From assembly GCF_014635545.1 (NCBI RefSeq), contig NZ_BMDA01000001.1, forward strand, positions 574,739 through 638,738: DNA of 64,000 nucleotides, written 5' to 3'. Position 1 is the first letter of the stretch; every line of letters begins with the position of its first letter. The notes under the pieces were generated by a model. The model saw nothing but the letters and a program-made list of their open reading frames with translations. It was not told the DNA's origin and searched no databases. This stretch comes from Acinetobacter courvalinii. Its GTDB lineage: Bacteria > Pseudomonadota > Gammaproteobacteria > Pseudomonadales > Moraxellaceae. A program made the translations under genes and the position numbers. Below are positions 54,942 through 63,657 of this stretch, piece after piece.

Positions 54942-56465
54942 TCAAGACTCATAAGTAAAAGTAAGAGGTAAATGAAGTGCGACACGACGCTGTAACCACG
55001 GACTAGGGCGGTAACGCGGGTCATGCGTAAGTGCTGTTATACGGTTCAAAATAAGTAAGATTTTTTGGCTGCCGACTTGATCACCCCATTCAATTGGGCC
55101 AAATGGATAGCCTAAGCCAAGACGTACCGCGGCATTAATGTCATCTACCGTTGCAATATTTTGCTGGGCAATATCGCAGCCTAAATTAATGACCATTGCT
55201 AAAACACGTTGTGCAACAAAGCCAATACTTTCATTAATCATGCTGACCATCCCGCCATCCAGATTGAAAATTGAATGAGCAGCCTGACGATATTCGGTTT
55301 TTGTGACCAGTGACGGCATTAAAGTACGGTGCTTTGCAATACCATAAAGCATGTCTATCGCAATCGCCTGTTCAGGGTTAACCCTTAAGCGTATAGCTGC
55401 TTGGGTGGTATCTTCACCGTAACAAGCGAGCAAACATAAGCTATCTGTTTGAGGTTCGGGATTGGTGTCTATGTCGATATTTTGCTGAGTTAAATAATCT
55501 TCGAGCTGTTTTTTATCGTCTAAGAAATCGGCAGCTACCCAAACTCTTGGATATTGCGCTAAACGCTCTACAAACTTGGCAGGTTGTTCACCTGTTTTTT
55601 CACCCGTTGCATAATTATAAAAACCTTGTTTGACCTTACGTCCAAGCTGTTTTGCTTCCAGCATTTGTTTGGTCAGTGGATTGGGTTTGTAGCGGGCTTC
55701 TTCATAATATTGATGATAAATCGACTCCATGACCGGATGGGAAACATCCAGTCCTGTGAGATCCATCAGTTCGAATGGTCCCATTCTAAAACCGACTCCA
55801 TCACGTAAAATACGGTCAATTTCACTGATGTCACAAACATTTTCATTTAAAATTTTGAGTGCTTCCGTGCCATAAGCGCGACCAGCATGGTTAATAATAA
55901 ATCCAGGCGTATCCTTGGCCACGACAGGACGATGACCAAATGCCCGAGACAGTTCAATTAATGCTTTAATAATCGCCGGATCGGTTTTCAAGCCTTGAAT
56001 GACTTCAACCACTTTCATGAGCGGAACGGGGTTAAAGAAATGAAAACCGGCCACACGTTCAGGTCTATTACAGTTCGCGGCTATTGCAGTAATCGAAAGA
56101 GAGGAAGTGTTGGATGCTAAAATGGTGTGTTCAGAAACCACTGCTTCAAGCTGCTGCATCAAACTTTGTTTGATATCCAGACGTTCAATAATCGCTTCTA
56201 CAATCAGGTCACAGTCTTTTAAATCTTCCAGTTGATGCGCAACAACTAAGTTCTTGTTTGCTGCTGCCGCCTGTTCAGTTGTAATTTTATTCTTATCCAC
56301 CAGCTTCTGGAAAGTTGCTGCCAGTTTATCTTTTGCCTGTTCAGCTGCACCTGCTTTGGTGTCATATAAATAAGTGGTATGACCTGACTGTGCAGCAATT
56401 TGGGCAATTCCGCTGCCCATAATCCCGACACCAATCACAGCCATGCTTTTAATATCATAAGTCAT
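54942..56465 (-). CDS. dcaH: 3-hydroxyacyl-CoA dehydrogenase (3-hydroxyadipyl-CoA type)
   Basis: A 507-residue NAD-dependent dehydrogenase. The Rossmann glycine motif is GVGIMGSGIA at the N-terminus. The segment FHFFNPVPLMKVVEVI with the active-site region, and KDTPGFIINHAGRAY, belong to the 3HCDH family. A second 3HCDH C-terminal domain (residues about 400-500, RLGLGYPFGPIEWGD) gives the double-domain architecture of PaaH. ATG 56465 has AGGA 8 bases upstream; ATG 56474 is too close to it. It oxidises the 3-hydroxy-dicarboxylyl-CoA formed by DcaE. Confidence 0.92.
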   Translation of the reverse strand: MTYDIKSMAVIGVGIMGSGIAQIAAQSGHTTYLYDTKAGAAEQAKDKLAATFQKLVDKNKITTEQAAAANKNLVVAHQLEDLKDCDLIVEAIIERLDIKQSLMQQLEAVVSEHTILASNTSSLSITAIAANCNRPERVAGFHFFNPVPLMKVVEVIQGLKTDPAIIKALIELSRAFGHRPVVAKDTPGFIINHAGRAYGTEALKILNENVCDISEIDRILRDGVGFRMGPFELMDLTGLDVSHPVMESIYHQYYEEARYKPNPLTKQMLEAKQLGRKVKQGFYNYATGEKTGEQPAKFVERLAQYPRVWVAADFLDDKKQLEDYLTQQNIDIDTNPEPQTDSLCLLACYGEDTTQAAIRLRVNPEQAIAIDMLYGIAKHRTLMPSLVTKTEYRQAAHSIFNLDGGMVSMINESIGFVAQRVLAMVINLGCDIAQQNIATVDDINAAVRLGLGYPFGPIEWGDQVGSQKILLILNRITALTHDPRYRPSPWLQRRVALHLPLTFTYES

Positions 56466-56526
56466 GTCGATCATCCTGATGATTAATCTATATTTGAAAT
56501 TAAACGGAAAAATAAAGTTGGGTGAT

Positions 56527-57288
56527 TTAGCTTAGGCATTGCTTGTCACCATCAATCGGTAAAATCTGGCCTGAAATTGAACGTCCGCTATCTGAGGCCA
56601 GAAACAGGCATAAATCTGCAATATGTTTTGGATCGACAAAGTATTTGAGTGACTGATTTTTCAATGCGTTTTGAGTCACTTCTTCAAGTGAGGTATGGGC
56701 TATATCGGCACGGGCCTGTAATACACGCTGAACCCGATCACCATCGACCGCACCCGGAAGAATAGCGTTAACGCGAATATTGTCAGGACCAAGTTCCATG
56801 GATAGGGTTTTGGTAAAACCGATCAGGCCCCATTTTGAAGTGGAATAGGCTAAACGGTATGGATAGCCTAAGCGACCAGCAATAGACGACATATTAATAA
56901 TTACGCCTGCCTGTGCTTGCTTTAAATAAGGAATGGCTAACTGGGTAATTAAAAAAGTGCTATTCAGGTTTAAATTAATCACCGTGTTCCAGTCTTCAAA
57001 ACTTAGCTCATCTGCTGCAACAGTCGGACCTGAGATGCCCGTGTTATTCACTAAAATATCAATTCCGCCAAGTTTTTGAACTGCTTCGCCAAGCATCAGT
57101 TTAATTTGTTTTTGATCAGCCAAATCACAGCTATGTATGTGTAGTTTTGGATAGTCTTGTTGAAACTGTTCTAGGCTTTTAGTACTAATATCACAAACAA
57201 AAACTTCATCATGATTATTTAAAAATGCTTCGGCAATGTATCGTCCAATCCCGGAACCACCTGCACTAATCAATACTTTTCTGCTCAT
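56527..57288 (-). CDS. Short-chain dehydrogenase/reductase in the dca operon
   Basis: A 253-residue classical SDR. It has a slightly altered NAD(P) glycine motif, SAGGSGIGRYIA, with Asp in VCDIS suggesting NAD preference, then NNTGIS, catalytic Ser in INMSSIAG, and Tyr/Lys in YSTSK. The C-terminal SGQILPIDG is typical. Its place between dcaH and dcaE indicates a role in dicarboxylate breakdown, perhaps oxidation of a hydroxylated or branched substrate, and it corresponds by position to dcaC of A. baylyi; I did not verify that equivalence. ATG 57288 follows AAGGA by 6 bases. Confidence 0.85.
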   Translation of the reverse strand: MSRKVLISAGGSGIGRYIAEAFLNNHDEVFVCDISTKSLEQFQQDYPKLHIHSCDLADQKQIKLMLGEAVQKLGGIDILVNNTGISGPTVAADELSFEDWNTVINLNLNSTFLITQLAIPYLKQAQAGVIINMSSIAGRLGYPYRLAYSTSKWGLIGFTKTLSMELGPDNIRVNAILPGAVDGDRVQRVLQARADIAHTSLEEVTQNALKNQSLKYFVDPKHIADLCLFLASDSGRSISGQILPIDGDKQCLS

Positions 57289-57317
57289 TTTCATTCCTTT
57301 GTGATTATCGTTTTAAA

Positions 57318-58106
57318 TTATTTACCTTGATAAGAAGGTTTACGTTTTTCAATAAAAGCTTGAATACCTTCGTTTTTATCTTCAGTTGAAAACAATAGCT
57401 GGAATGATTTACGTTCGAGTGCCAGTCCGGCATTCAGCGGAATATCTTCACTCATCAAGGCGACTTCCTTGATTTGTTGTAAGGCAATTGGGGGCATTTT
57501 TGCCAGACTTTGTGCCATCTGGATCGCTGTTGCAATGGTCTGGTCATCTTCAGTGACCTGAGAAACCAGACCAATGATATAAGCTTCTTCTGCCTTGACC
57601 ATTGCACCTGTCATAATCATGCGCATGGCATGAAATTTCCCTACAGCACGAAACAAACGTTGGGTACCACCTGCACCTGGCATTAAGCCCACTTTAATTT
57701 CGGGTTGACCAAAGGTTGCGTTTTTACCCGCGATAATAATATCGGCGTGCATCGCCAGTTCACAGCCACCACCAAGCGCATAACCATTTACCGCAGCAAT
57801 CACAGGTTTCGGACATTGGGCAATTGCATTCCAGTAGCGCTCGGTATGGCGAAGTAACATTTCAGTTGATGTGGCTGTTGCCATTTCTTTGAGATCTGCG
57901 CCCGCAGCAAACACTTCTTCACCCCCTGTCAGCACAATGGCATGAATATCATCATTGAAACTTAACTCGGTGAACGCCTGAGCCAGTTGCTTGCGGACTT
58001 CTGTATTCAGTGCATTTTTGGCATCGGGACGATTAATTTTGACAATCGCCACTTGCGGAGTGGAATAATCAAGCTCAATGAAATTATTCCCTGTTATTTT
58101 GCTCAT
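57318..58106 (-). CDS. dcaE: Enoyl-CoA hydratase of dicarboxylate beta-oxidation
   Basis: A 262-residue crotonase-fold hydratase. The oxyanion-hole segments FAAGADLKEM and LGGGCELAMH are present, followed by GQPEIKVGLMPGAGGTQRL with the catalytic glutamates in the usual places. It adds water to 2,3-dehydro-dicarboxylyl-CoA from DcaA. ATG 58106 follows AAGGA by 8 bases. It is the first gene of the minus-strand dca operon, divergent from dcaA, with a 313-base regulatory gap. Confidence 0.92.
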   Translation of the reverse strand: MSKITGNNFIELDYSTPQVAIVKINRPDAKNALNTEVRKQLAQAFTELSFNDDIHAIVLTGGEEVFAAGADLKEMATATSTEMLLRHTERYWNAIAQCPKPVIAAVNGYALGGGCELAMHADIIIAGKNATFGQPEIKVGLMPGAGGTQRLFRAVGKFHAMRMIMTGAMVKAEEAYIIGLVSQVTEDDQTIATAIQMAQSLAKMPPIALQQIKEVALMSEDIPLNAGLALERKSFQLLFSTEDKNEGIQAFIEKRKPSYQGK

Positions 58107-58256
58107 TTTTGAATTCCTTGTTTCGCAGATCAAAACTATATTGTTTTAATCATGCTTATTTTGAAATTTATTTCAAGCATTTTTTATTTGTCTCCGCTGT
58201 GTTTTAGGGTTTTATTCACATAAGTATTTGATATTTAGTACTGGCTGATTTTTAAA

Positions 58257-58271
58257 TTTCGTTTAACGAAA
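58257..58271. promoter_or_regulatory. Probable DcaR/IclR operator between dcaE and dcaA
   Basis: TTTCGTTTAACGAAA is a perfect 15-base palindrome, extended to 19 bases as AATTTCGTTTAACGAAATT. It keeps the outer half-site TTTCG of the other operators in this window but has TT/AA instead of CA/TG inside. Its centre is about 61 bases upstream of the expected dcaA start site, a typical activator position. Confidence 0.6.
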
Positions 58272-58288
58272 TTAATTTCCAAAAAAAC

Positions 58289-58318
58289 TTGAAATTTAGG
58301 TTTTTATTCTCGTACTAT
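58289..58318 (+). promoter_or_regulatory. Candidate dcaA promoter
   Basis: TTGAAA (58289-58294) and TACTAT (58313-58318) are separated by 18 bases, about 100 bases before the dcaA ATG. Confidence 0.5.
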
Positions 58319-58419
58319 GAAACACATCCACAGTAAACAAGATTTAAAACATCGTCTCTGCAATCAGCTGGGAAGTAGCTGAGGAATACGATGCAAGTAC
58401 ATAAAAAGGGAGATCACAG

Positions 58420-59574
58420 ATGATCCGTGATGAAGGGATGTTGCAGCAGTTGCTTACAACAATTCGCGACTTTGTAAAAAATGAATTGATTCCGCGTGAG
58501 CATGAAGTTGCTGAGCAGGACAAGATTCCTGATGACATTGTCCAGCAAATGCGTGAGTTGGGTTTATTCGGACTCACGATTCCGGAGGAATATGGCGGCT
58601 TAGGAATCACCATGGAAGAGGAGGTCAATGTTGCATTTGAACTCGGACAAACCTCACCTGCATTTCGGTCCTTGATTGGGACCAATAATGGCATTGGTTC
58701 CAGCGCGATTCTGATTGATGGTACAGAAGAACAGAAGCAAAAGTATCTGCCACGCTATGCCAGCGGTGAAATTATTGGTTCATTTTGTCTGACTGAACCT
58801 GAAGCCGGTTCAGATGCTGCTTCTTTAAAAACCAGTGCAGTCAAAGACGGTGACTTTTATATTCTAAATGGCACCAAACGTTTTATTACCAATGCACCCC
58901 ATGCGGCGACGTTTACCGTTATGGCCCGCACCAATACTGACATTAAAGGTGCCAGTGGTATTTCTGCTTTTTTGGTTGAAGCAAATACACCAGGCATTAG
59001 TCTGGGCAAAATCGATCAGAAAATGGGGCAAAAAGGTTCTCATACCTGTGATGTGATTTTTGAAAATTGTCGTGTACCAGCCACTGCACTGATTGGTGGC
59101 GTCGAAGGCGTTGGTTTTAAGACCGCCATGAAAGTTCTGGACAAAGGTCGACTACATATTGGCGCGTACAGTGTGGGTGTGGCAGAACGTATGCTAGACG
59201 ATGCACTACGATATGCCATCGAACGTAAGCAGTTCGGTCAACCTATTGCAAACTTCCAGTTAATCCAAGCCATGTTGGCCGACTCAAAAGCCGAGATTTA
59301 TGCAGCCAAATGTATGGTGCTGGATGCAGCTCGCCGCCGAGATAATGGCGAAAACATTAGTACAGAAGCATCTTGCGCAAAAATGTTCGCCACTGAAATG
59401 TGTGGGCGCGTGGCTGATCGCTGTGTACAGATTCATGGAGGTGCGGGTTATATCAGTGAATATGCAATTGAGCGTTTTTACCGCGATGTACGCCTGTTCC
59501 GTTTATATGAAGGAACGACGCAGGTTCAACAATTAATTATTGCAAAAAACATGATTCGGGAAGCGACGACCTAA
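58420..59574 (+). CDS. dcaA: Acyl-CoA dehydrogenase for dicarboxylyl-CoA
   Basis: A 384-residue FAD-dependent acyl-CoA dehydrogenase and the first enzyme of the dca beta-oxidation cycle. GSFCLTEPEAGSDAASLKTSA contacts flavin and substrate, IERKQFGQPI and AGYISEYAIERFYRDVR follow, and the catalytic base is Glu364 in RLYEGTTQVQQ. The long leader after the promoter ends with GGGAG 8 bases before the ATG. It is the first gene of the plus-strand dca operon. A near-identical paralogue lies at 47796-48947. Confidence 0.93.
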   Translation: MIRDEGMLQQLLTTIRDFVKNELIPREHEVAEQDKIPDDIVQQMRELGLFGLTIPEEYGGLGITMEEEVNVAFELGQTSPAFRSLIGTNNGIGSSAILIDGTEEQKQKYLPRYASGEIIGSFCLTEPEAGSDAASLKTSAVKDGDFYILNGTKRFITNAPHAATFTVMARTNTDIKGASGISAFLVEANTPGISLGKIDQKMGQKGSHTCDVIFENCRVPATALIGGVEGVGFKTAMKVLDKGRLHIGAYSVGVAERMLDDALRYAIERKQFGQPIANFQLIQAMLADSKAEIYAAKCMVLDAARRRDNGENISTEASCAKMFATEMCGRVADRCVQIHGGAGYISEYAIERFYRDVRLFRLYEGTTQVQQLIIAKNMIREATT

Positions 59575-59632
59575 TAAAAAATCAAGTGCCATGAGGCAGG
59601 GGATGCCTCATATTCTTGCTGAGGATATGGAC

Positions 59633-60916
59633 ATGACAACAGATACAGCTACACAAAAAATTGATCGCGGGGAAGCGATTCAAACACCTAAAAAGATTTG
59701 GATTACCGCATTTATATTCGCTTTTTTAACATTGTTATGTGACGGGGCAGATTTGGGTTTTTTGGCATTGAGCCTGACCAGTCTTAAAACAGAATTTCAT
59801 TTAACGGGTGTACAAGCTGGAACATTAGGCAGTTTAACACTTTTAGGTTCAGCAATTGGTGGCCTGATTGGTGGTTGGGCCTGTGACCGCTTTGGTCGGG
59901 TCCGCATCATTGTATTCTTTATTGCTTATTCTTCAGTTTTAACTAGTGCGCTGGGTTTTACTGATTCTTATCTGCAATTTGCAGTTTTAAGAACTTTTGG
60001 GGCGATGGGCTTAGGTGCGCTCTATATTGCCTGTAATATTTTAATGTCAGAAATGGTGCCAACCAAACATCGCTCGACTGTTTTGGCTACTCTCATGACG
60101 GGCTATACCTTAGGTTCTTTGTTAGCGACTTTATTAGCGGGTCATATTATTCCTGAACATGGCTGGCGCTTCCTTTATTGGATTGCAATTACGCCTGTGG
60201 TGTTATCAATTTTAATGCACTTTTGTGTACCTGAACCTGAGTCTTGGAAAAAAGCACGTCAATTAAAAGCGCTAGAAGTCGCTCAAAGTAACCAACCTAA
60301 AAAACGTCAAAACCCATATCTTGAAATTTTAAGAGATAAGAAACACGGCACCATGTTTGTACTTTGGATTATTAGTACAGGTGCATTGCAGTTCGGTTAT
60401 TACGGGGTAAGTAATTGGTTACCGGCTTATTTAGAGTCTGATCTTGGCATCAAGTTTAAAGAAATGGCCATGTATATGGTCGGTACTTTCCTGATTATGA
60501 TGTTTGCCAAAGTGATTGCAGGAATTATTGCCGATAAATTAGGACGTCGTGCTGTATTTGCTTTTGGAACCATTGGCACAGCCTTATTTATTCCAGTCAT
60601 TGTCTACTTAAATACACCAACGAATATTTTATGGATGATGCTGTTCTTCGGTTTCCTTTACGGTATTCCTTACGCAATTAATGCCACCTATATGACAGAA
60701 AGTTTCCCGACCTCTATTCGGGGCTCGGCAGTGGGTGGCGCTTATAACATTGGTAAAGTACTTTCTATTTTCTCTCCATTAACAATTGGTTTTCTATCTC
60801 AAAATGGCTCGATTGGTTTAGGTCTATTAGTGATGGCGGGTGCTTACTTTATCTGCGGCGTAATTCCATTGTTATTTATTAAAGACCGACTATTTAACCC
60901 GCAAAAAGCAGAGTAA
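59633..60916 (+). CDS. dcaK: DcaK-like dicarboxylate transporter (AAHS MFS family)
   Basis: A 427-residue, 12-helix MFS transporter closely related to the protein at 46483. Helix 1 reads FIFAFLTLLCDGADLGFLAL, loop 2-3 GGWACDRFGRVRI, and loop 8-9 IADKLGRRAVFAFG. ATG 59633 follows GAGGA by 7 bases; in-frame starts at 59627 and 59591 are less well placed. It is expected to import dicarboxylates such as adipate across the inner membrane by proton symport. It lies between dcaA and the CoA-transferase genes in the same operon. Confidence 0.9.
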   Translation: MTTDTATQKIDRGEAIQTPKKIWITAFIFAFLTLLCDGADLGFLALSLTSLKTEFHLTGVQAGTLGSLTLLGSAIGGLIGGWACDRFGRVRIIVFFIAYSSVLTSALGFTDSYLQFAVLRTFGAMGLGALYIACNILMSEMVPTKHRSTVLATLMTGYTLGSLLATLLAGHIIPEHGWRFLYWIAITPVVLSILMHFCVPEPESWKKARQLKALEVAQSNQPKKRQNPYLEILRDKKHGTMFVLWIISTGALQFGYYGVSNWLPAYLESDLGIKFKEMAMYMVGTFLIMMFAKVIAGIIADKLGRRAVFAFGTIGTALFIPVIVYLNTPTNILWMMLFFGFLYGIPYAINATYMTESFPTSIRGSAVGGAYNIGKVLSIFSPLTIGFLSQNGSIGLGLLVMAGAYFICGVIPLLFIKDRLFNPQKAE

Positions 60917-60963
60917 TGGCTTGCGCTGTTACTTCAATTGAAGGATGAAAAGGGATTAATGAA

Positions 60964-61632
60964 ATGATAAATAAAATCACAGCGAATATCGAACCGATTT
61001 TAAAAGCAATTCCAGATGGTGCAACCATCATGACCAGTGGCTTTGGGGTTACTGGTCAACCTGCAGAGCTTATCGAAGCCTTAATTGATCTGGGAAAAAA
61101 AGAGCTGACCATTGTCAATAACAATGCGGCTTCCGGTGATCGGGGCTTAACGAAATTGATCATCGCCGGATGTGTAAAGAAGATGATCAGCTCATTTCCA
61201 AAGTCAGCAGGGTCAACAGTATTCCAGGACTTATATCGCGCAGGAAAAATCGAGTTGGAACTGGTACCCCAAGGCAATCTGGCATGTCGTATTCAGGCTG
61301 CAGGTGCTGGTTTGGGGGCGGTTTTTACCCCGACAGGTTATGGAACCAAAATTGCTGAAGGCAAAGAAACCCGCAGCATTAACGGTAAAAACTATGTACT
61401 TGAATATCCGATTGATGCTGATTTTGCCCTGATTTATGCTGATAAAGCCGATCGCTGGGGCAATTTAACCTACCGCAAGGCGGCACGAAACTTTGGGCCG
61501 ATTATGGCCAAGGCTGCAAAAACCACCATTGTTCAGGTTAACGATACGGTTGAGATAGGAACACTCGATCCAGAGTGCATTATTACCCCGGGAATCTTTG
61601 TACAACATGTTGTGAAAGTAGGAGATATCTAA
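60964..61632 (+). CDS. dcaI: Dicarboxylate CoA-transferase, subunit A
   Basis: A 222-residue class I CoA-transferase alpha subunit of the PcaI type. The N-terminal PDGATIMTSGFGVTGQPAELIEAL is the CoA-binding signature, and GNLACRIQAAGAGLGAVFTPTGYGT is also characteristic. With subunit B it transfers CoA from succinyl-CoA to the dicarboxylate, making the substrate of DcaA. The related PcaIJ enzyme acts on 3-oxoadipate, and the two cannot be separated by sequence alone; the dca context decides. AAGGG lies 9 bases upstream. Confidence 0.92.
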   Translation: MINKITANIEPILKAIPDGATIMTSGFGVTGQPAELIEALIDLGKKELTIVNNNAASGDRGLTKLIIAGCVKKMISSFPKSAGSTVFQDLYRAGKIELELVPQGNLACRIQAAGAGLGAVFTPTGYGTKIAEGKETRSINGKNYVLEYPIDADFALIYADKADRWGNLTYRKAARNFGPIMAKAAKTTIVQVNDTVEIGTLDPECIITPGIFVQHVVKVGDI

Positions 61633-62285
61633 TGTCAGTTCAAAAACGCTCTCGTGAAGAGATTGCCATGTTGATTGCGCAGGATATTCCTGAAGGTGCA
61701 TATGTCAATCTGGGCATTGGCCTTCCCACCAATGTCGCCAAGTATCTGCCTAAGGATAAGGAGATATTCCTGCATTCTGAAAATGGTGTTCTGGCTTTTG
61801 GGCCACCTCCACAACCCGGGGAAGAAGATGAGGATCTGGTCAATGCTGGCAAGGAGTTGGTGACCTTGCTGGATGGAGGCTGTTTTATGCATCATGGTGA
61901 TTCGTTCGACATCATGCGTGGCGGGCATCTGGATATTTGTGTCATTGGTGCCTTTCAGGTTGCGGTCAATGGGGATTTAGCCAACTGGCACACCGGCAAA
62001 GCTGATGATGTACCTGCTGTAGGTGGGGCAATGGATTTAGCGGTGGGCGCTAAAAGTATTTATGTGTATATGGAACATGTGACTAAAAAAGGTGAGGCAA
62101 AAATTGTTGAAGCACTCACATATCCCATCACTGGCGAGCAATGTGTCGACCGTATTTACACCGATTTATGCATTATTGAGCTCAAAGATCAGCAAGCCTA
62201 TGTCAAGGAAATGGTATCAGGTTTAAGTTTTGAACAATTACAGGCGCTGACAGCCTGTCCATTGATTGATGCGCGAGTGGCTTAA
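61632..62285 (+). CDS. dcaJ: Dicarboxylate CoA-transferase, subunit B
   Basis: A 217-residue class I CoA-transferase beta subunit. The catalytic glutamate is Glu50 in the SENG motif (LHSENGVLAFG), and the N-terminal PEGAYVNLGIGLPT is the CoA-binding loop. The ATG at 61632 shares one base with the stop of subunit A (TAATG) and follows AGGAG by 7 bases; an upstream in-frame start at 61575 would lie inside the A-subunit gene. The one-base overlap fits stoichiometric synthesis of the two subunits. Confidence 0.93.
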   Translation: MSVQKRSREEIAMLIAQDIPEGAYVNLGIGLPTNVAKYLPKDKEIFLHSENGVLAFGPPPQPGEEDEDLVNAGKELVTLLDGGCFMHHGDSFDIMRGGHLDICVIGAFQVAVNGDLANWHTGKADDVPAVGGAMDLAVGAKSIYVYMEHVTKKGEAKIVEALTYPITGEQCVDRIYTDLCIIELKDQQAYVKEMVSGLSFEQLQALTACPLIDARVA

Positions 62286-62324
62286 CTGAAGCACACGGAA
62301 ACAACTATCTTAAAGGATTAAAAG

Positions 62325-63641
62325 ATGAAAAAACTCATTTTAGCGACAGCATGTGCTGTGGCTTCAGGGACTATTTTTGCCAATACGGCAACCACGACAG
62401 AACAAAGGATCAATCTGTTAGAAACCGAATTGCAAAAATTAAAGGCAGAGCTGCAAGCACAAAAGCAGACGCAAAATAATTTGCAGGTTAAACAGGCAAA
62501 AATTGAAGAAAATGTAGAAAAAAATATCACTGCCGAGACGGTAAAGCCGATTGCGCCGTCATGGGTGACCTGGACCGATAATGTAAAGGTGTATGGAATC
62601 GCCCGGCTGGATGCTGCAGTTGATTTTAAATCCTCACCCGATTCAGGCGGAAGAACCACCAGCAGTATTTATCGGACTCCATTTGAAAATGATAAACGCG
62701 CGAATCATTCCCGTTCCGATGCAAGTATTAATGCCAGCCGACTGGGAGTGTATTTCAATAGTCCGGACAAGACGGTCACAGGTAATGTCGAAGCTGATTT
62801 CTTTGACAGTTCCAATATGGGAACGGGAGATGGCAAGTTCCGTATTCGCCATGCCTATTTTACCTATAAAGACTGGACCTTTGGTCAAACCTGGTCATTG
62901 ATGTCCAATATGGAAACCCGAACCGAATCCGTGGATTATACTCAGTTTATGGGGACGTCTTATACCCGTACGCCACAAGTGCGTTATGACTGGAAAATTG
63001 ATCAGAATCACGACCTGAAAGTTGCTTTGGAACATACCGGGTCACGGGTTTCCGCTTTTCCTTCATTGACGGGGCGATATACCTTTAAGCAAGGCCCTCT
63101 GACTGCATTGGCGCAAGGTTTCTTGAACGAAAAATCAGTCGATGTAGCCAAAGATACGGTCAAGAAAGTCAGTTGGGGCGCTGGAACAGGATTAAAATAC
63201 CAATTTGATCCGCAACAATCTGTTCAGGCGAATTATCAATATATTGTAGGGGATCAGAAGTTCATGCCTTATACCACGCAAAGTGGTTTGGCAAATGCAA
63301 CTGCATTGAATGCGGCAGGTGATTTCTCTTTAGATCAGGATAAAACCGATTTGCTGATGAATAAACTGCATAGCTTTAATATTGGTTATTCGTATAAATT
63401 CAATGATCAGTGGCGTAGCAATCTATCTGCTTCTTTATTTGAATATGATGACAATACTGAATATGCCAAGCTGAATCAGGATGCGAATAAACGTTTAACC
63501 GATTATGCTGCCAATATCTTTTATTCACCAGCTGAGCAAATTGATATCGGGCTCGAATATCATCAGGGCAAACGTGAAGTATTTGATGGCAGAACAGCGG
63601 ATGTATCTCGTCTTAACTTTGTATCGATGTACAAGTTTTAA
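62325..63641 (+). CDS. dcaP: DcaP-family outer-membrane dicarboxylate porin
   Basis: A 438-residue outer-membrane protein. A signal peptide (to about residue 20, ending FANT) is followed by a coiled-coil segment at about residues 25-70 with heptad-like leucines. A beta-barrel follows, ending VSMYKF with C-terminal phenylalanine. The coiled coil before the barrel is the distinctive feature of DcaP, a trimeric Acinetobacter channel for dicarboxylates. It is 39 bases after dcaJ and probably cotranscribed, supplying outer-membrane entry for the pathway. Confidence 0.92.
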   Translation: MKKLILATACAVASGTIFANTATTTEQRINLLETELQKLKAELQAQKQTQNNLQVKQAKIEENVEKNITAETVKPIAPSWVTWTDNVKVYGIARLDAAVDFKSSPDSGGRTTSSIYRTPFENDKRANHSRSDASINASRLGVYFNSPDKTVTGNVEADFFDSSNMGTGDGKFRIRHAYFTYKDWTFGQTWSLMSNMETRTESVDYTQFMGTSYTRTPQVRYDWKIDQNHDLKVALEHTGSRVSAFPSLTGRYTFKQGPLTALAQGFLNEKSVDVAKDTVKKVSWGAGTGLKYQFDPQQSVQANYQYIVGDQKFMPYTTQSGLANATALNAAGDFSLDQDKTDLLMNKLHSFNIGYSYKFNDQWRSNLSASLFEYDDNTEYAKLNQDANKRLTDYAANIFYSPAEQIDIGLEYHQGKREVFDGRTADVSRLNFVSMYKF

Positions 63642-63657
63642 AAATAGGACAGGCTAA

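Larger units (their letters stand above)
58107..58419. other. dcaE-dcaA divergent regulatory region
   Basis: The 313-base AT-rich gap has no gene. It holds a 19-base palindrome (58255-58273) and, to its right, a good promoter for dcaA. The dcaE promoter must lie to the left of the palindrome, in a T- and A-rich stretch where I could not choose a single candidate. Confidence 0.6.

Noticed and set aside
60964-62285. Calling the CoA-transferase genes pcaIJ
   Set aside because: Sequence alone would allow it, but the flanking dcaA, dcaK and dcaP and the absence of other pca genes favour dcaIJ.
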